Assembly: GCA_947179485.1 (NCBI GenBank)
Contig: OX359250.1
Coordinates: 24,748,654-24,812,653, forward strand
Length of the DNA stretch: 64,000 bases
Reading direction: 5' to 3'
Source: Allacma fusca
Lineage: Eukaryota; Arthropoda; Collembola; Symphypleona; Sminthuridae
The notes beneath the pieces were generated by a model that ran no database searches, was not told where the DNA came from, and saw only the letters and a program-made list of their open reading frames with translations. The translations under genes and the position numbers were made by a program. Shown here in pieces: positions 12,533 through 24,989 of the stretch (its first letter is position 1; every line of letters starts with the position of its first letter).

Positions 12533-12999
12533 TTCGTCCATATAGTAAGACCTCTTTTGTTCCTCAACTTCACATCTCTGAATTAATCACCCAGCCAAGC
12601 TGTACCTGTAGAGCTCTCCATAAAACTCAAACTCATGTCAAGTTTTGTGACTCCCCACGAACATTATGTTCTGGCTCCGCCCCTTTCAAATAAATTCTGG
12701 GAAATTACCACAATTTTTTGGGAATCAAATTCCGAATATTTGTTTTTAAAAACTCGATGCCCCTAAAGTTTTTATTTTATAACTTAGCCTTAACATAAAA
12801 AATTTGCGAGGGCTTGAATGCTGCAATTTATTTGGGGGTTTTGTAATTATTAGAATTAGAATAAATTATAAAATTTCAGATGCGAGAGGGCTAAATGCGG
12901 TCAACAAGTTTAATTTTAAAAGATTTTAAAATGTACAAATTTTATGGTTATTAATTTCCTAAAATTGTATTACTCCAGAAAGCCTCATAACTTTGATGC

Positions 13000-13290
13000 T
13001 CAGAAAAGCCCCTAATTTTTATTGCATTAAATTTTAATACACACAATTATAGTGCCCAAATTTTTTATGCAGACAATTTTAATGCCCTAATTTTTATTAG
13101 CCAACATTTAATACTCGAATTTTAAACGGACAAAATTTTAATCTTCGAATTGCTAGCGGACAAAATTTTAATTCCCGAATTTTTAACATAAAATTTTAGT
13201 GCCCGAATTTGTAATAGACAAAATGTTGATACACAAATTTCTAGAACTCACATTTTCAATAGTCAAAAAGCAAAACATTTTAACGCCCAA
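13000..13290. repeat. Degenerate GACAAAATTTTAATxCCCGAATTT array
   Basis: About nine loose copies of a 27-33 bp unit pair ACAAAATTTTAAT with CCCGAATTT. It resembles the AAATTTTAATCC array at 14.2-15.1 kb and may share its origin. Confidence 0.7.
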
Positions 13291-13689
13291 GATATTATTA
13301 AAATTGTAAGTTGTTACTTAGAAACGCTCACAAATTTTAATACTCAAATTCAAAAAAAAATCTAGTAAAGATTTTTTTCAAAACTAAACCACTCCGAATT
13401 CAAACTTCCAAAAAAAAGCTAAAATTGTTGTAATTCCCTGTGCAGCCCATGATTTTAATAAGCAGACCTTTAATGCACAAAATTTAAATGTCGTGAAAAG
13501 TTTATGATTCCCTCAATTTTAGACAGTGTTGGACAAACCCGGAGGTTTGTAGTGGGTTGAAAAATGTGTAAAATTTGCAAGGTTTTGAAGCGAAGCCCGA
13601 GATTGCCATTAGAATGTAGAATTGGGGAAATAGTGAAATGGCTGCTATCAACCGTAAATTTGCATAGATACAGTTTATGAAGGAGGAAG

Positions 13690-14085
13690 AGCTGGAAATG
13701 TGAGGATCTACAAGGTCAGTGGAAATTGCCTATCAGCTCCTGGGATCAAAATGCCTCCTACTAGACAAACTTCCGCCGGCAAGGCATCCCTAATGAATCG
13801 ATGTAACCAACCTGTCTGTCCCCAAGAGAATGTTCAAATCCCTATATTCGTTGCGGCAGGTAATGACACATGCAGGCGTAAAATCTCCATTACAATAATC
13901 CCGGAAATTAGCATTCGCACTTCTAGAATGGCAACAAATGCCCCCAAGCCAGGGTTCCACGCCACACAACTCTTTATCACGCTGCTCCGAAACTCTCCAA
14001 TATTTCCAAGTTGCGGACTCGGGCTGATGCGACGTTTTGCAACGTTTCACTCACAAATTTTATTTACACATTTTCAAAGGTGAGT
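13690..14085. other. Non-repetitive, GC-richer island within the exon G-H intron
   Basis: This stretch stands out from the AT-rich repeats on both sides. Open frames exist on the plus strand (127 codons from 13700) and on the minus strand (86 codons, and a hydrophobic one in another frame), none of which I recognise. The mGluR exons on both sides already join in frame without it. It could be a regulatory element, an old insertion or an unrecognised exon. Confidence 0.35.
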
Positions 14086-14219
14086 GCTCCAAAAGGTAAT
14101 CCACTTGACTATTATCCTCATTCGTTAAGCCGATTTTTCTATTACCTTTAAATTGTAAGATACAAAAAACCTCAAATGTTAACATCTACTAAGGGAATGC
14201 CAGTACACTCAAACCTTTG

Positions 14220-15120
14220 CCCGAAAAATTCGTAACTCTTAAATTTTAATGATAGATTTTTATGGAAACATGTTAATGCATGAATTTAATCCTTACATTT
14301 GAACAAGCGAATTTTATTTACGAATGGTTGCCCATAAATGTCAACCTCTCAATTTTAACCCACAAATTTTAATGGAACTATTGTAACCTTAAATTTTATC
14401 CCCCAAATATTAATCCATAAATTTCAGTCTACAAATTTTAACTCACAAATTTTTGCAAATTTTGATCCTTAAATTTTAATCTATAAATTTTAGTCCAAAA
14501 ATTTTGATCCGTAAATTTTAATCTATAAATTTTAACCCATAAATTTTAACCCATAAATTTTAGCCCATAAATTTTAATTCATACATTTTAAACTGCAAAT
14601 TTTAATCAATAAATTTTAACCCATAAATTTTAATTCATACATTTTAAACTGCAAATTTTAATCCATAAATTTTAAACTGCAAATTTTAATCCATAAATTT
14701 TAAACTGCAAATTTTAATCCATAAATTTTAAACTGCAAATTTTAATCCATAAATTTTAAACTGCAAATTTTAATCCATAAATTTTAAACTGCAAATTTTA
14801 ATCCATAAATTTTAAACTGCAAATTTTAATCCATAAATTTTAAACTGCAAATTTTAAGTCATATATTTAAACCCACAAATATGAAACAACAAATTTTAAT
14901 CCTCAAAATGTAGCCCACAAATTTTAATTAGCAAAATTTAGCCCACAAATTTTAATTCGCAAAATTTAGCCCACAAATTGTAATGAGAAAAATTTAACTA
15001 ACAAATTTAAGCCCGTAAATTTGAACCTGAAGATTTGAACCCGCAAATTTTATTTCACAAATATTAACCCGCAAATTTTAGTGCACAAATTTTAGTGTAT
15101 AAATGTACGCCTGAATAGTT
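14220..15120. repeat. 28-bp AAATTTTAATCCATAAATTT array with degenerate flanks
   Basis: AAACTGC recurs at exactly 28-bp steps at 14646, 14674, 14702, 14730, 14758, 14786, 14814 and 14842, marking eight near-identical copies. On both sides the array decays into loose CCATAAATTTTAA and CCCACAAATTTTAAT copies over several hundred bases. Confidence 0.95.
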
Positions 15121-16642
15121 TTAAACAAACTATTTTCAAACAATATTACTAATGCATTTCTGCTTGAAATAATTTACGCAAATAGTATACCTGCCCCTCG
15201 CAAATTCTGTTCCGAACTTTAGTGCAATTCCCTTCCCGGTCGTCACACATAAACACTTGGAGCTTTCTCCTTGAGACCAGCATTGGGACAAATGGTATTA
15301 AAATTTCCGCAGATCAATCCCACCTACTAAAATGACGAAATCCCAAACTTTCATGTGGAGTGTTGTGTACTTTGAAAAACCCACAAACCACATGAGATTT
15401 GACATATGTTGGAAAATTATGAGGCTCAGTGGAAGTTGGGTAACGTTGCTGAAGCATTACACCAGTCAGATAATTATTTTGTGGGAGTCCCTGACGCTTG
15501 CATTTGTAATTTAGCTGAGTCAATGAGCCCAGTTTAGTGGAAGTGCATTTATCTTTCCCCCCGACTTTACAATCCCGACCTGAGAATTGAGGGATGTTTT
15601 GTGTACCTGAAGGGAGCGGGATTTTGAGGAATTGTTTGCTCACCTGTCAGTTGTTTATTTCACGGTGCTCTGAGTCTAATTCATCCGATAGCAACTTTCC
15701 CTCCGACTTTCCCGTGGAAAGGATCCTACATTTATCCCCGTTTAATTAGGTCTTACGCCCTAATTTATCTCATCCTTCGCACACAACATCCCATCTCCTC
15801 AGCCCTGCCAGACTCACCTAATTATTCCCTTTTCCAATTTACAGTCATCAAATTTGACTCGGGATGTGCGTGTGTTTGGGGAGGGCTCCAGCCCAAATGT
15901 ACACACGTCACTCCTTTCCCCTCTCCATATGCACACCCACACAATTATGCATCCCCTCTCAAATCTTACCATTTTTACTGGAACTTTCCCCAGGGAAAGT
16001 TTCCTTTCTCCTCCAAGTTTCAGTATCTCAATAGAAGATTAAGCACTTGCTCCTCCACCAAACACAATCTCCTCTAAATCCTACCATTACACTCATGCAT
16101 GCACTGTTTGCTCTCTGAACATTCCCAGGGTTTCTTAAAATATTTTCCTCCCCCCCCCCTCCCACAGACAAAAACTCCCACAAAAATTTACAAAAGATCC
16201 TCTTCCAAAAATCCCGAAAATTATTTTAAACTCTCTTAAAATTTTTAACCGAAAAAACTCTTCATTCTTTCAAAAAAATGTGTACATTTTTTTGCAAAAA
16301 TGCCCTTAAAATTTTGCGCCAAAAAAATTACAAAATTTAAAAAACCCATTAAAATTCAGCTAAATTCAGCAAAATTTATGGTGCAAAAAATTTTCCCCCC
16401 AAATTTGTTTTTACGATAATTTGTAGGGAAGTTTTTCAACAAAAATTCCTGGCAATTTTTTTTAAAGAGGAAATTTTTGATTGCAATTTTATATGAGGCT
16501 GTGTGGAAATGGGGGGGGGAGTGAAATATTTCCGAAGCCTTTTATTCAAGAGGTAGGAAATGAGGGCGTATTTTTAAAGTGCAATTAACTCCTGCTTAAA
16601 TGGTCAAGATAAGCCTTTGTGACAGGAAGGATATTTAGCAGC

Positions 16643-16676
16643 TTGTGTGTGTGTGAGTGAGAGAGAGAGAGAGAGG
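16643..16676. repeat. GT/GA microsatellite
   Basis: A TGTG run changes into a GAGA run. Confidence 0.95.
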
Positions 16677-16859
16677 CCTCTTCAGTGAGTGAGTCAATTC
16701 AGAGGGGGGAATAAGAGCTGAACAAACGGTCCGGAGCTCCAACCGAGACAGGAAGGCACGGATGGTCCGGGAGATTTTCCAGGGAGAAAGCACACCTAAT
16801 AATATTTACATACTTCTCTTTATCTTAACGAGATTTTCACACGGACATTTTGTCTCTCA

Positions 16860-16861
<2 letters not shown>

Positions 16862-16890
<29 letters not shown>
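16862..16890. repeat. (TC)n microsatellite
   Basis: Uninterrupted CT/TC run beginning directly after CACTTTC. Confidence 0.95.
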
Positions 16891-16895
<5 letters not shown>

Positions 16896-19319
16896 TCCCC
16901 CACCTCCTCCTCGGAAGGAAAAAACTTTAAAGGGAAAAGTAAATAGTGAAAGTTTGACTCAGTCCTGTGAGCACTAATTTTTGGAGAAATAAACTTTTCC
17001 CCATGTAAATATATATACGTAGACACTTTCAGCTCGGCTAACTCCCGATATTTAGCTATGGCTCGAGGGATAAAGCAAAGTCCGAAACCCCCCTCTCCCT
17101 CCAAAACCTACAACTGCAAACACTGACTCAATCCTGGGACTCTTATAATTTCACATACGCAAATTCCCTCCTTTCTCCAACTTTCTCCTTTCACTTCCAC
17201 AATTTCCCATTTGATTCTAGTCCACGGGAAATGTCCCAAAGTTACTCCATTTATTATTTATTCCTTGTACTCTCCTCCCAGTATCCGCATTGACTCAATC
17301 ATCCAATTACTCACACAAATTCTGACTGGGAAATTTAGCAATTTTGTAAAAAAAAAATCCTGTCTCTCATTGTCCTACTATTTGCTGCCAAAGGCAGAGT
17401 TTCCCAACTGCTGGAAATTCCAGGGAAATTTGGGGCAACATGAGATTCAGCAATTTTTTCCATATTTCTCCAGAAGTTATGATTTGTAAATTTTCTCATT
17501 TTTTGAGATGATTCTACATTTTAGGTTTAATATTCTCAAAATTAAATTTGGAGTAAATTAAGGGATTTTTAAAATTTAGAGTTTAATGTCTAAGGAGAAT
17601 TCTGGTTGAAGGGATTTTTTTAGATCATAAATATTGAGTTGGGTCAGGGACGCAGATTTTCTGGAAACTGGAGGGATTTTTGTACAAAATGGGGGACTCA
17701 AAATCTTGGAATTTCCTTCGGACATGAAGATCGCATGTGAAGGATGAGGATGTTTCCTGCTCTGTATGTAAATATGTACCTGTAAAATTTGTACGGCTCA
17801 GAGACGAGGTCAGCTCTGTAATGTGCTGAATGCAGGGAGAATACAAGTTCCTCTCAAGTCATTGTTAGCATGCGAAAGTGCATCTTCCTTTTAATCTCCC
17901 CCATCTTGGGGGTCCGTAAAGGACCCGTTTATGGTTCAATGTTTTTTTTCATACTTGCAGACAACATGTACAATCATTGTATATACGACCAATTGGCTCA
18001 AAGTTGAAATAAATCCTGACCATTTATTATTTCCCTTGGAAAAAATAATTTTTGGGGAATTTCCAGAGATACATGGGAAATTAGTGGGACTTTGTTCCTT
18101 GGATTTTTTTTTCCTAAGGCCCGAGATTGATTTAGCATTTGGAGACAGTGCAATTTAAATGCAGGGAAGAGAATGAAGAAGTTGAGCCGAGAAAAAGATG
18201 TGGGTAGAGATTGCAAAAAGGAAAATGACTGAATTATTTATGACTTAAACCTCTCAAAAGGACTACCCATTAGGTTTATCTCATGCGGAAAATAGGGAAA
18301 AGGGTTTTTAATAAAAGCCCTTTCTCATCTACACCACTGCCTTTGTACTTTATATGGCTATAAAATCCCCTACCCCCCAGAACCCCACCCCTCCCCCCCC
18401 CTCACCCTTCCTCAACAACTAAGGAAAAGCTCCATCATTATGCAGACAAGAGGGACTCCCACAAAAAATTAGACACAAGCCACACACACACACAGCCCTC
18501 TCCCAACTCTTCCCCCTCCTTCCAGGGAGATTTACACGTCTACATATTAGTATTATTATGATTATAACGGGAGCAATTTACTCCTACCCTCCTTTCCCCA
18601 TATTAGACTTTCACCAGGAACCCGAGCCTTATACTCAAGTCATAATTACATATGTATGTATGTGTGTTTTAGTATCTACAGAATTTACGCTTAGAGAAAG
18701 TAGGTGAAAGCACCCATGTCATCTTATACTATCACCCGCACTAAAACTCTTTTGTATAGTCATTAACTGGGGAGCACATAAATTTCCCCTGGAATTTTTC
18801 AAGGCTAAGAGTTCAAGGTTGTCCCTTCAAAAAATTAGTGAAAGCCATGCCAGGGGATCCGGACCGGAGAAAGAGAGAGAGAGGAGAGGGGAAAGTTTTA
18901 CAGTGGAGGGAAAGTAGGAGATTTATTGGTGAGAGAGGGAAAGGAGAGAGAGGAATTATTAGAAAAGGAAAAAATTGGCGAGCAGAGAAAAATTCTGAGT
19001 TCAAAGATAAAGGGGGCAAGAGAATGTATTTATTGCAAGTTTAAAAGTGAAAGTTGGAGGGAATAATGGGACGACTAAAGACTGGAGGGAGCGGGACGCA
19101 TTTGCTGTACAAAAGTGACAGTATAAAAAAATGAGAAAAGTGGGAATAGAATGTCTCAACTGTGAAAAGGTAAACTTAAAAAGGGGTCAAAAGGGAGTTA
19201 CTTAAAAAGAATAAGCAGCTAAACTAGATGTAAGATTTCTGGCTGAAAACTTGATTTTCGAATCCAATTGTATGCTAATGAGGTTAATCCAAAATGCAAT
19301 GTCCAGAAGGAGACAGGTA

Positions 19320-19740
19320 TATTTTAAAATAAAAATAAAAATAAAAGGCAATTTAAAAAATTTTAAAAGACAAAGTAAATTATTTTTGAATTAAAGTAAA
19401 AACACATTTTAAAATTTTAAAAGAGAAAACTCTGAATATTAAAAATGGAAAGAAAATTTGGAAAAAAATAAAGAGGAACCAAAATTAAAAAATTAAAAAG
19501 TAAAAGCAAATTCTAAAGATTAAAATGACTAAACATTTTAAAGTTAATAAAGAGAAAGTAATTTCAAAATTTTTTAAAGTGAAAGCAAACCTCAAAAAAT
19601 AAAGAGAAAGTAAATCCTAAAATTAATGAGGACAAAGTACATTGTAAAAATAATAATGAGAAAGCAAATTTTTAAAAAAATTGAAAAAAAATTGTAAAAG
19701 TATTAAAGAGAAAGTAAAACATTAAAATAGCATTTAGAAT
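19320..19740. repeat. Degenerate AAAGAGAAAGTAAATTTTAAA array
   Basis: Roughly fourteen loose copies of a 25-35 bp unit combine AGAGAAAGTAAA with AAAATTTTAAA. It joins the GAAAG word of other arrays to the AATTTTAA word of the 14-kb array. Confidence 0.75.
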
Positions 19741-20149
19741 ACTAAATTGTAAACAAGGGAAGGTGAAATAAATAAAACATTTTATTATGCAAACCCTGGA
19801 ATTTGTAAAGAAAAAGTTAAAAAAGCAACGAAAAGAAAATTTCCAGAGAAATCAAACACCGGAGCTAGATGAGAAAACTATGCAAAACCTGTGAGTAGTA
19901 GCGAAGACGTTTATGAAAAAGAGAAAGTAAGTGAAAGTTTGAAAAATCATAATACACAATTGGGCACAGAGGAAAAGGGGAAAGCGAAGAGAATAAGAGA
20001 AAGTATAACACAGGACAGCAAAACTAGAAAATTGTTAATTAGAAATCCCGTTCTGATAAAAGTCCCAAAACGGGTAGGAAGACCCACAAAAAATCTTCAA
20101 CGAGTAATTTCTAGAAATACGAGGAAGAGAAAATAGGAAAATAAGGTAC

Positions 20150-20342
20150 CTGTATGAAGATGAGCATAGAACAAATGACCAATTGGGATCTGGGTGAGAT
20201 GAATGATGGTCTTCTGGCAGATTTACGCCCAGCTTGGAAAATCCTTGCAATTCGATTCGTTTTGGTAAGAAGGGCAGCGTAGACAATGGTGAAACAAAAT
20301 CCCGTTCCGAACTGCTGTACTCCACAGATAATATCATTCGGT
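20150..20342 (-). CDS. mGluR exon G: TM3, second intracellular loop, start of TM4
   Basis: This 193-bp exon encodes residues 290-354. The acceptor is ...TTCCTCAG and the donor ATACAG|GTACCT. TM3 begins with IIC (294-296), whose C296 is the partner of the conserved extracellular disulphide. It runs through FTIVYAALLTKTNRIARIF (307-325), the most conserved TM3/loop-2 signature of mGluRs. KSARRPSFISPRSQL (330-344) is loop 2, which contacts G proteins, and VICSMLIFIQ (345-354) begins TM4. The exon boundary cuts TM4, which continues in exon H. Just 3' of the donor, plus-strand GAAAG words (transcript CUUUC) are dense at 19.9-20.0 kb. Confidence 0.97.
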
Positions 20343-20938
20343 CTGAGGAAGTTAACCCATGAGGAGACAATTGTAGAAGACGGTGTTCCACAAACAGTAC
20401 AAAAAGAAAAAAATCCGTTAATTTACATCGATGCAAATTGCTTCCGAAGATTAGGAGATTCAAATTAGCATTAAATTATTTCATACGTTTTTCTTAAAAT
20501 CTGATGTTAAAACTCTGATTCAAAATTTTATCCTGCACAGTTTCAAGAAATTTTATGTATTTAGACCATTTTGCTTTTAATAGAAACTACCTATAGACCA
20601 ATTTGCATCGTCAAGGACTATATGTAGATACCTGAGTGGTCTGCGCAGATCTTAAAAGTACATAATTTTAAATAGGGAAATAAGATATTATTTCTCGCTT
20701 CAACTCGAACTTTCTCCTTTGAACGGATTTAATATCCCTGTGAGCAGATTGTCCTTGCTATTTGGAGGGAGTTGGAGAGAAAGAGAAAGTGGCGAGTGCC
20801 AACTGGCAATGTCTTATCTCCACTTGGGTCTCTCCACTCCCTTCCAGGAGGGCTCACTTTCCCCATCAGCACATATATATGTATGTAGGTGTGGATGTGA
20901 TTATTATGTACAATAATAATATAAAGATTTGAACTGAC
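20343..20938 (-). other. mGluR intron between exons F and G (596 bp)
   Basis: Short intron with consensus ends. It contains the word ACATCGATGC at 20425-20434, repeated in three other introns of this gene, and a few GAAAG/CTTTC words at about 20705-20870. No array or gene was seen. Confidence 0.85.
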
Positions 20939-21121
20939 CGAAAGACGAAGAGGAAAGTTAAGGCATAGCAGGAGAAGAGGCCAGAGAGAAGAACGTAAGA
21001 GAGCTCCCGACCCGATGCTCGAACCACTGGCGTGTCATTGTGATTCAAGAACACCCCGGAGACGAAAACAGTGAGAAGAATACCAACTCCAGCAAAAGTC
21101 ATTGCTCCTATGGCCCAACCA
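20939..21121 (-). CDS. mGluR exon F: transmembrane helices 1 and 2
   Basis: This 183-bp exon encodes residues 229-289. The acceptor is ...AATTTTCAG and the donor CTTTCG|GTCAGT. TM1 is GWAIGAMTFAGVGILLTVFV (230-249). The first intracellular loop is HNDTPVVRASGRELSY (256-271), almost identical to the invariant .NDTPIV.ASGRELSY loop of group III and invertebrate mGluRs. TM2 is VLLSGLFSCYALTFLFVF (272-289). The loop match identifies the family without ambiguity. Codon use and reading frame are clean. A 596-bp intron leads to exon G. Confidence 0.97.
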
Positions 21122-21389
21122 CTGAAAATTTCATAATTACAAACTTCACATTAAGTTATCCTAGAAACCCTCTGTCAATACACTCAAGTGTCTCCTTCAT
21201 TTACAAACAATTTCACAAACGAACAACAACAAATCATGGCACAACTTTAAACTCGCTCCAGGAAAACCCTGGAAAGACGATTCTTTTCATGAATCGAGGC
21301 AAACTTTTTTAATCGTGAGGGAATACTTTACTGCAAGGATTTCGGAATGCGGTGTAAATATAAGGATTCATAGAATTTCATAAGGTACA

Positions 21390-21720
21390 GGCATTACAAA
21401 TACAATACAAAAGACCGCATCGACGATGCAATCCAAAATTCTGTATCGGAGATAATACGAGTACGCGTGTATCAGCGATGAAATTCAAAACTCCGCATCG
21501 AAGATACAATCCAAAGCTCCACATCGAAGATACAATCCAAAGCTCCGCATCGAAGATACAATCCAAAGCTCCGCATCGAAGATACAATCCAAAGCTCCGC
21601 GTCGAAGATACAATCCAAAAATCAAATTTTAAGTACAACCCAAAAGTTTGCATCGAAGATATCATCCAACGGATAGTATCGAAGACACAACCAACAGCCC
21701 GGATCAAAGACACAAACTAA
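21390..21720. repeat. 26-bp GCATCGAAGATACAATCCAA array
   Basis: Four to five close copies of GCATCGAAGATACAATCCAA plus AGCTCC (21495-21615) are surrounded by divergent ones. It is a member of the GCATCG word group. Confidence 0.92.
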
Positions 21721-21899
21721 CAGCCGGTTTTGGAAATACCCTCAAAGATCTCACATTGCAAATAAAATACGAAAACACGCATCGATTACACACTTCAAAA
21801 CGGACTTCAATAAATTCAAATTAAATTCAAATTCAAATAATCGTTATATATCAGGATAGGATAAAAGGGCTGGTTAGGTATAAAACTTGCAGTGAAAAA

Positions 21900-22060
21900 G
21901 TGCTGCAACTCAAAGATGTGCACTGCAGTAGGAAAAAGAAGAGATGCACATCGATTCCAACAATTGAAATCCACATCAATTCCAACAATTGAAATCCACA
22001 TCGATTCCAAAAATTGAAATCCGCATCGATTCTAACAACTGAAATCCGCATCGTTGCCTG
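21900..22060. repeat. 25-bp CATCGATTCCAACAATTGAA array
   Basis: About four copies at 21950-22055 with a 25-bp step, sharing CATCGATTCC and AATTGAAATCC. It lies about 230 bp from the 26-bp array and shares its CATCGA word. Confidence 0.9.
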
Positions 22061-23444
22061 GCAACACTGATTTAGAGAGAAAATTCGCAGAGAGGGTCCC
22101 AAGAGAAAGAAAATCCTACCATTGCAAAAATTTACATCGATGCCGATGTCCTCCTTGAAGTAGGACATATGAAATGGCTGAATGAGTATTTCCAGGAGGA
22201 ATGCCCCCTTGGATTTTTTTTATTTCCATCATGTCCCATCTTAAAGAATAAGAGTCAGATCTAATTTTCTCCAGAGACTGAATAAGGAATGAGACGTGAA
22301 GGAAAAACAATAGAGGGGGATAGACAAAGCTATGAAATCCAATTCTTCCACTCTCTTCCAAAACGTACCATCAACAAGGGCTTATAACTTGCTTTCTCTC
22401 ACATGCAAAAGCCCATATGTACATTCCTTGTACACTGATGCACGGAGTGTAGTTGCATTTATTCCTTCAACATAAAACCCGCTCTGGAAATCATGCCCAG
22501 TCCATTGGGTCCAACTTGTGTCATTCCTCAATAAATAGTGCATAAAAGACCTATTAGCGAGCAAACGGTCTATTTATTCTTGTCCCAATGAGCGAAGCTT
22601 TCTCAAACTTTTACACACACAACCAGAGAAGGTGCTACATTAAAATTTAGCTTACTCAGCCCCTAAGACCTCTTTAGCTCTCTAGAGCTCCGGAAGGGTC
22701 AGGGTTCAAAAATACATCTCGCTTCCAATGGACGAACGAATTTTTCTCCTGGGAAGAAAAATGTAATATTCTGAATTTACACCAAAAGAAACTGAATTTT
22801 AGGGAGAAAGTTATTATCGGGCGTCGCTGTAGGTTCTCCACAATAAAAAATAATTGTTACGCGTTAATACCCGCAATTCTCGTAATGGCCTAATGCTATT
22901 GCAATTAGATTAATCAGACAAGCGCATGTTTTAGTCTTACAGCGAATGGAGATAAGTGGGATTACCTTCGTGATTCTACTATTTTTAGACTCATGCCATT
23001 CCATCGAAACTTCTCTCCCATGCCCGTGCCAAGCACTGGAGATTTTATGCGCCCCAGTATGTATATGCATATGAAAGGGAGATTATCATCGGTAAGTATT
23101 GGGGAAATTGGGACTTTGTTCCAAAGCAAGGAGCAACTGGGGTCCTCAGACATTTGCATATAATCACTGGCGAGAAGTCCAAATTCCCATAATGACTACT
23201 CTTTCTTCAGAGCAACGTCACTGCATCCTATTCTCATTTAAAACAAGGCTCTGCTCCTTCATGAGCAAACATCATCTGCATGCACAGGGTGCCATAAAAC
23301 CCTCTTAGCCAACAACCTCATGCAAATAAAAAGGAGTGAAAGCGGATTTGAGTTCTAACTTTCTGTTGTGTAATCTCCTTATTTATTGCGATAACCGTTT
23401 TTCGAATACGTTTACATTTGTGTTTTGCCAAAAGAAATCTGTAG

Positions 23445-23590
23445 GAACTTTCTCCGCGACTTTCACCACGACTTTCTCCATGACTTTCACCACGACTTTC
23501 ACTTGAATTTTCTCCATGACTTTCACTAATTTTCTCCATGACTTTCGCTAATTTTCTCCATGACTTTCGCTAATTTTCTCCATGACTTTC
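23445..23590. repeat. 22-bp ACTTTCGCTAATTTTCTCCA array
   Basis: ACTTTCxC alternates with TTTTCTCCATG. The double unit is about 22 bp, the same as at 7.0-7.15 kb, although the sequences between cores differ. Confidence 0.88.
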
Positions 23591-24989
23591 ACTTTAATTT
23601 ATCCACATGCTTACTCTACTGCCTTCGTCAGCAATTTCGTTAAAGAATGACATGACACCGATCGATCGCCGAAAGTGTAATTAAAAGAAAACATGCACCG
23701 TGAACAAACACTGCAAAAGATCAATTAAAACTCAATTGTATTTGATCTTGTGGAAATCATGGTTCAATTTAGTATAATTTAACATGTTAACGTAGGACCA
23801 ATTTCCCTGGTAGTTGTGCTGGGCTTGTAAAGCTCGAGTAAAATCTGAAATTCAAAGGATCAATTAAAGGGATTCCATGCACGTGGCCGCAGGAGCTCAA
23901 GCCTTAGAATTTCCCCGCGCCAATTATCCGGACAAAATTTGAGCTGAAGGGGTGTGGGAAAGGGCTGGATTATATTCGAAAAAACAATGAGCAATTTGAG
24001 AAAGTGCGGGCTGATAAAGGGACTTGGGTAGGGTTTGAAAATGAGCAAATTTCTCCATAAGTGAGATGTGGAGTCAAAGAAAAAGCAGCTAACGAGAGAA
24101 AAAACTACAATGGAAATAATATTGATTCGTCTCCCGTCAATATTGACTTTACTCTTATACTAGTAACACACAAGAATAAAAGGCAGGAGTGAAAGCAGGA
24201 GAAACAGAGAGAGAGAAAAAAGAGAAGATTGAAATGAATGTTGGATGGAAAATGGTAATAGAACGGGACACAAAATGAAAGAATCAGCTTTATTGGCAGG
24301 CGCCACCTAGACACATTCAAGATATAATTACAAAACGTAAGGAGCTGAAGAAAGCCTCGGAGGAAATGATGATGATTGATGAGACGAAAATGAGAGAATA
24401 ATGTAACGCCTTCCGTTTCCATACTTTCATTAAACAGGAGACATGGGCTGGGAAAGAGCAGGAGACGAAGGTTATGGGGACTCACTCCAGTGCTAGTGGG
24501 AGAAAGTCCTTATATTTGCACACTGGCCTTTACTCTTACGTGCAGTCAGAAGATCAGCGAAGCCAGTAAATATTACATGGATTCCAGCATTCCTGCATAT
24601 TCATTACTTTCTCCCCAACACTGATAACACATTTGTTGAATTTCTCATTCTATTCAGGAGAGATCACAAGAAAGTGGAGCAAAGTTAGAGACAGGGATAT
24701 AATAAAACTGCGAAAATGCCGAAAAGTTCTAGATAACAAACGGAGGAGGAAAAAGGCAGGGGAAAGCAAATTAAAGCCGGGAGTAAATACCATTTGTAAG
24801 AGAAAGCAAGTCAAAACTTGTAACATAAAATTGAAGATTAACTCAAACCAAGTGAGTTAAAGTCAGAGAAAATGATCAATCTTTTCGTGAAATTAGAAGT
24901 GAAAGTCGGAGAAAATAATGCTCATTTTCAGGAATGAAATCATATTTGAATAAAACTTCCAAAAAATATTTCTAACTAAAAACTAATGC

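Larger units (their letters stand above)
6935..20149 (-). other. mGluR intron between exons G and H (13215 bp)
   Basis: This long intron has several arrays listed separately (7000-7150, 10230-11080, 13000-13290, 14220-15120, 19320-19740) and microsatellites at 11.65, 12.49, 16.64 and 16.86 kb. Between them is AT-rich sequence (7.2-9.9 kb, 12.6-13.0 kb, 15.1-18.8 kb) in which I see no gene. The segment 13690-14085 is unusually non-repetitive and GC-richer. The segment 18680-20140 is dense in plus-strand GAAAG words. Confidence 0.7.

Noticed and set aside
20035-20463. 142-codon minus-strand frame over exon G
   Set aside because: It is another frame of the real mGluR exon at 20150-20342, whose correct frame gives TM3 and loop 2.
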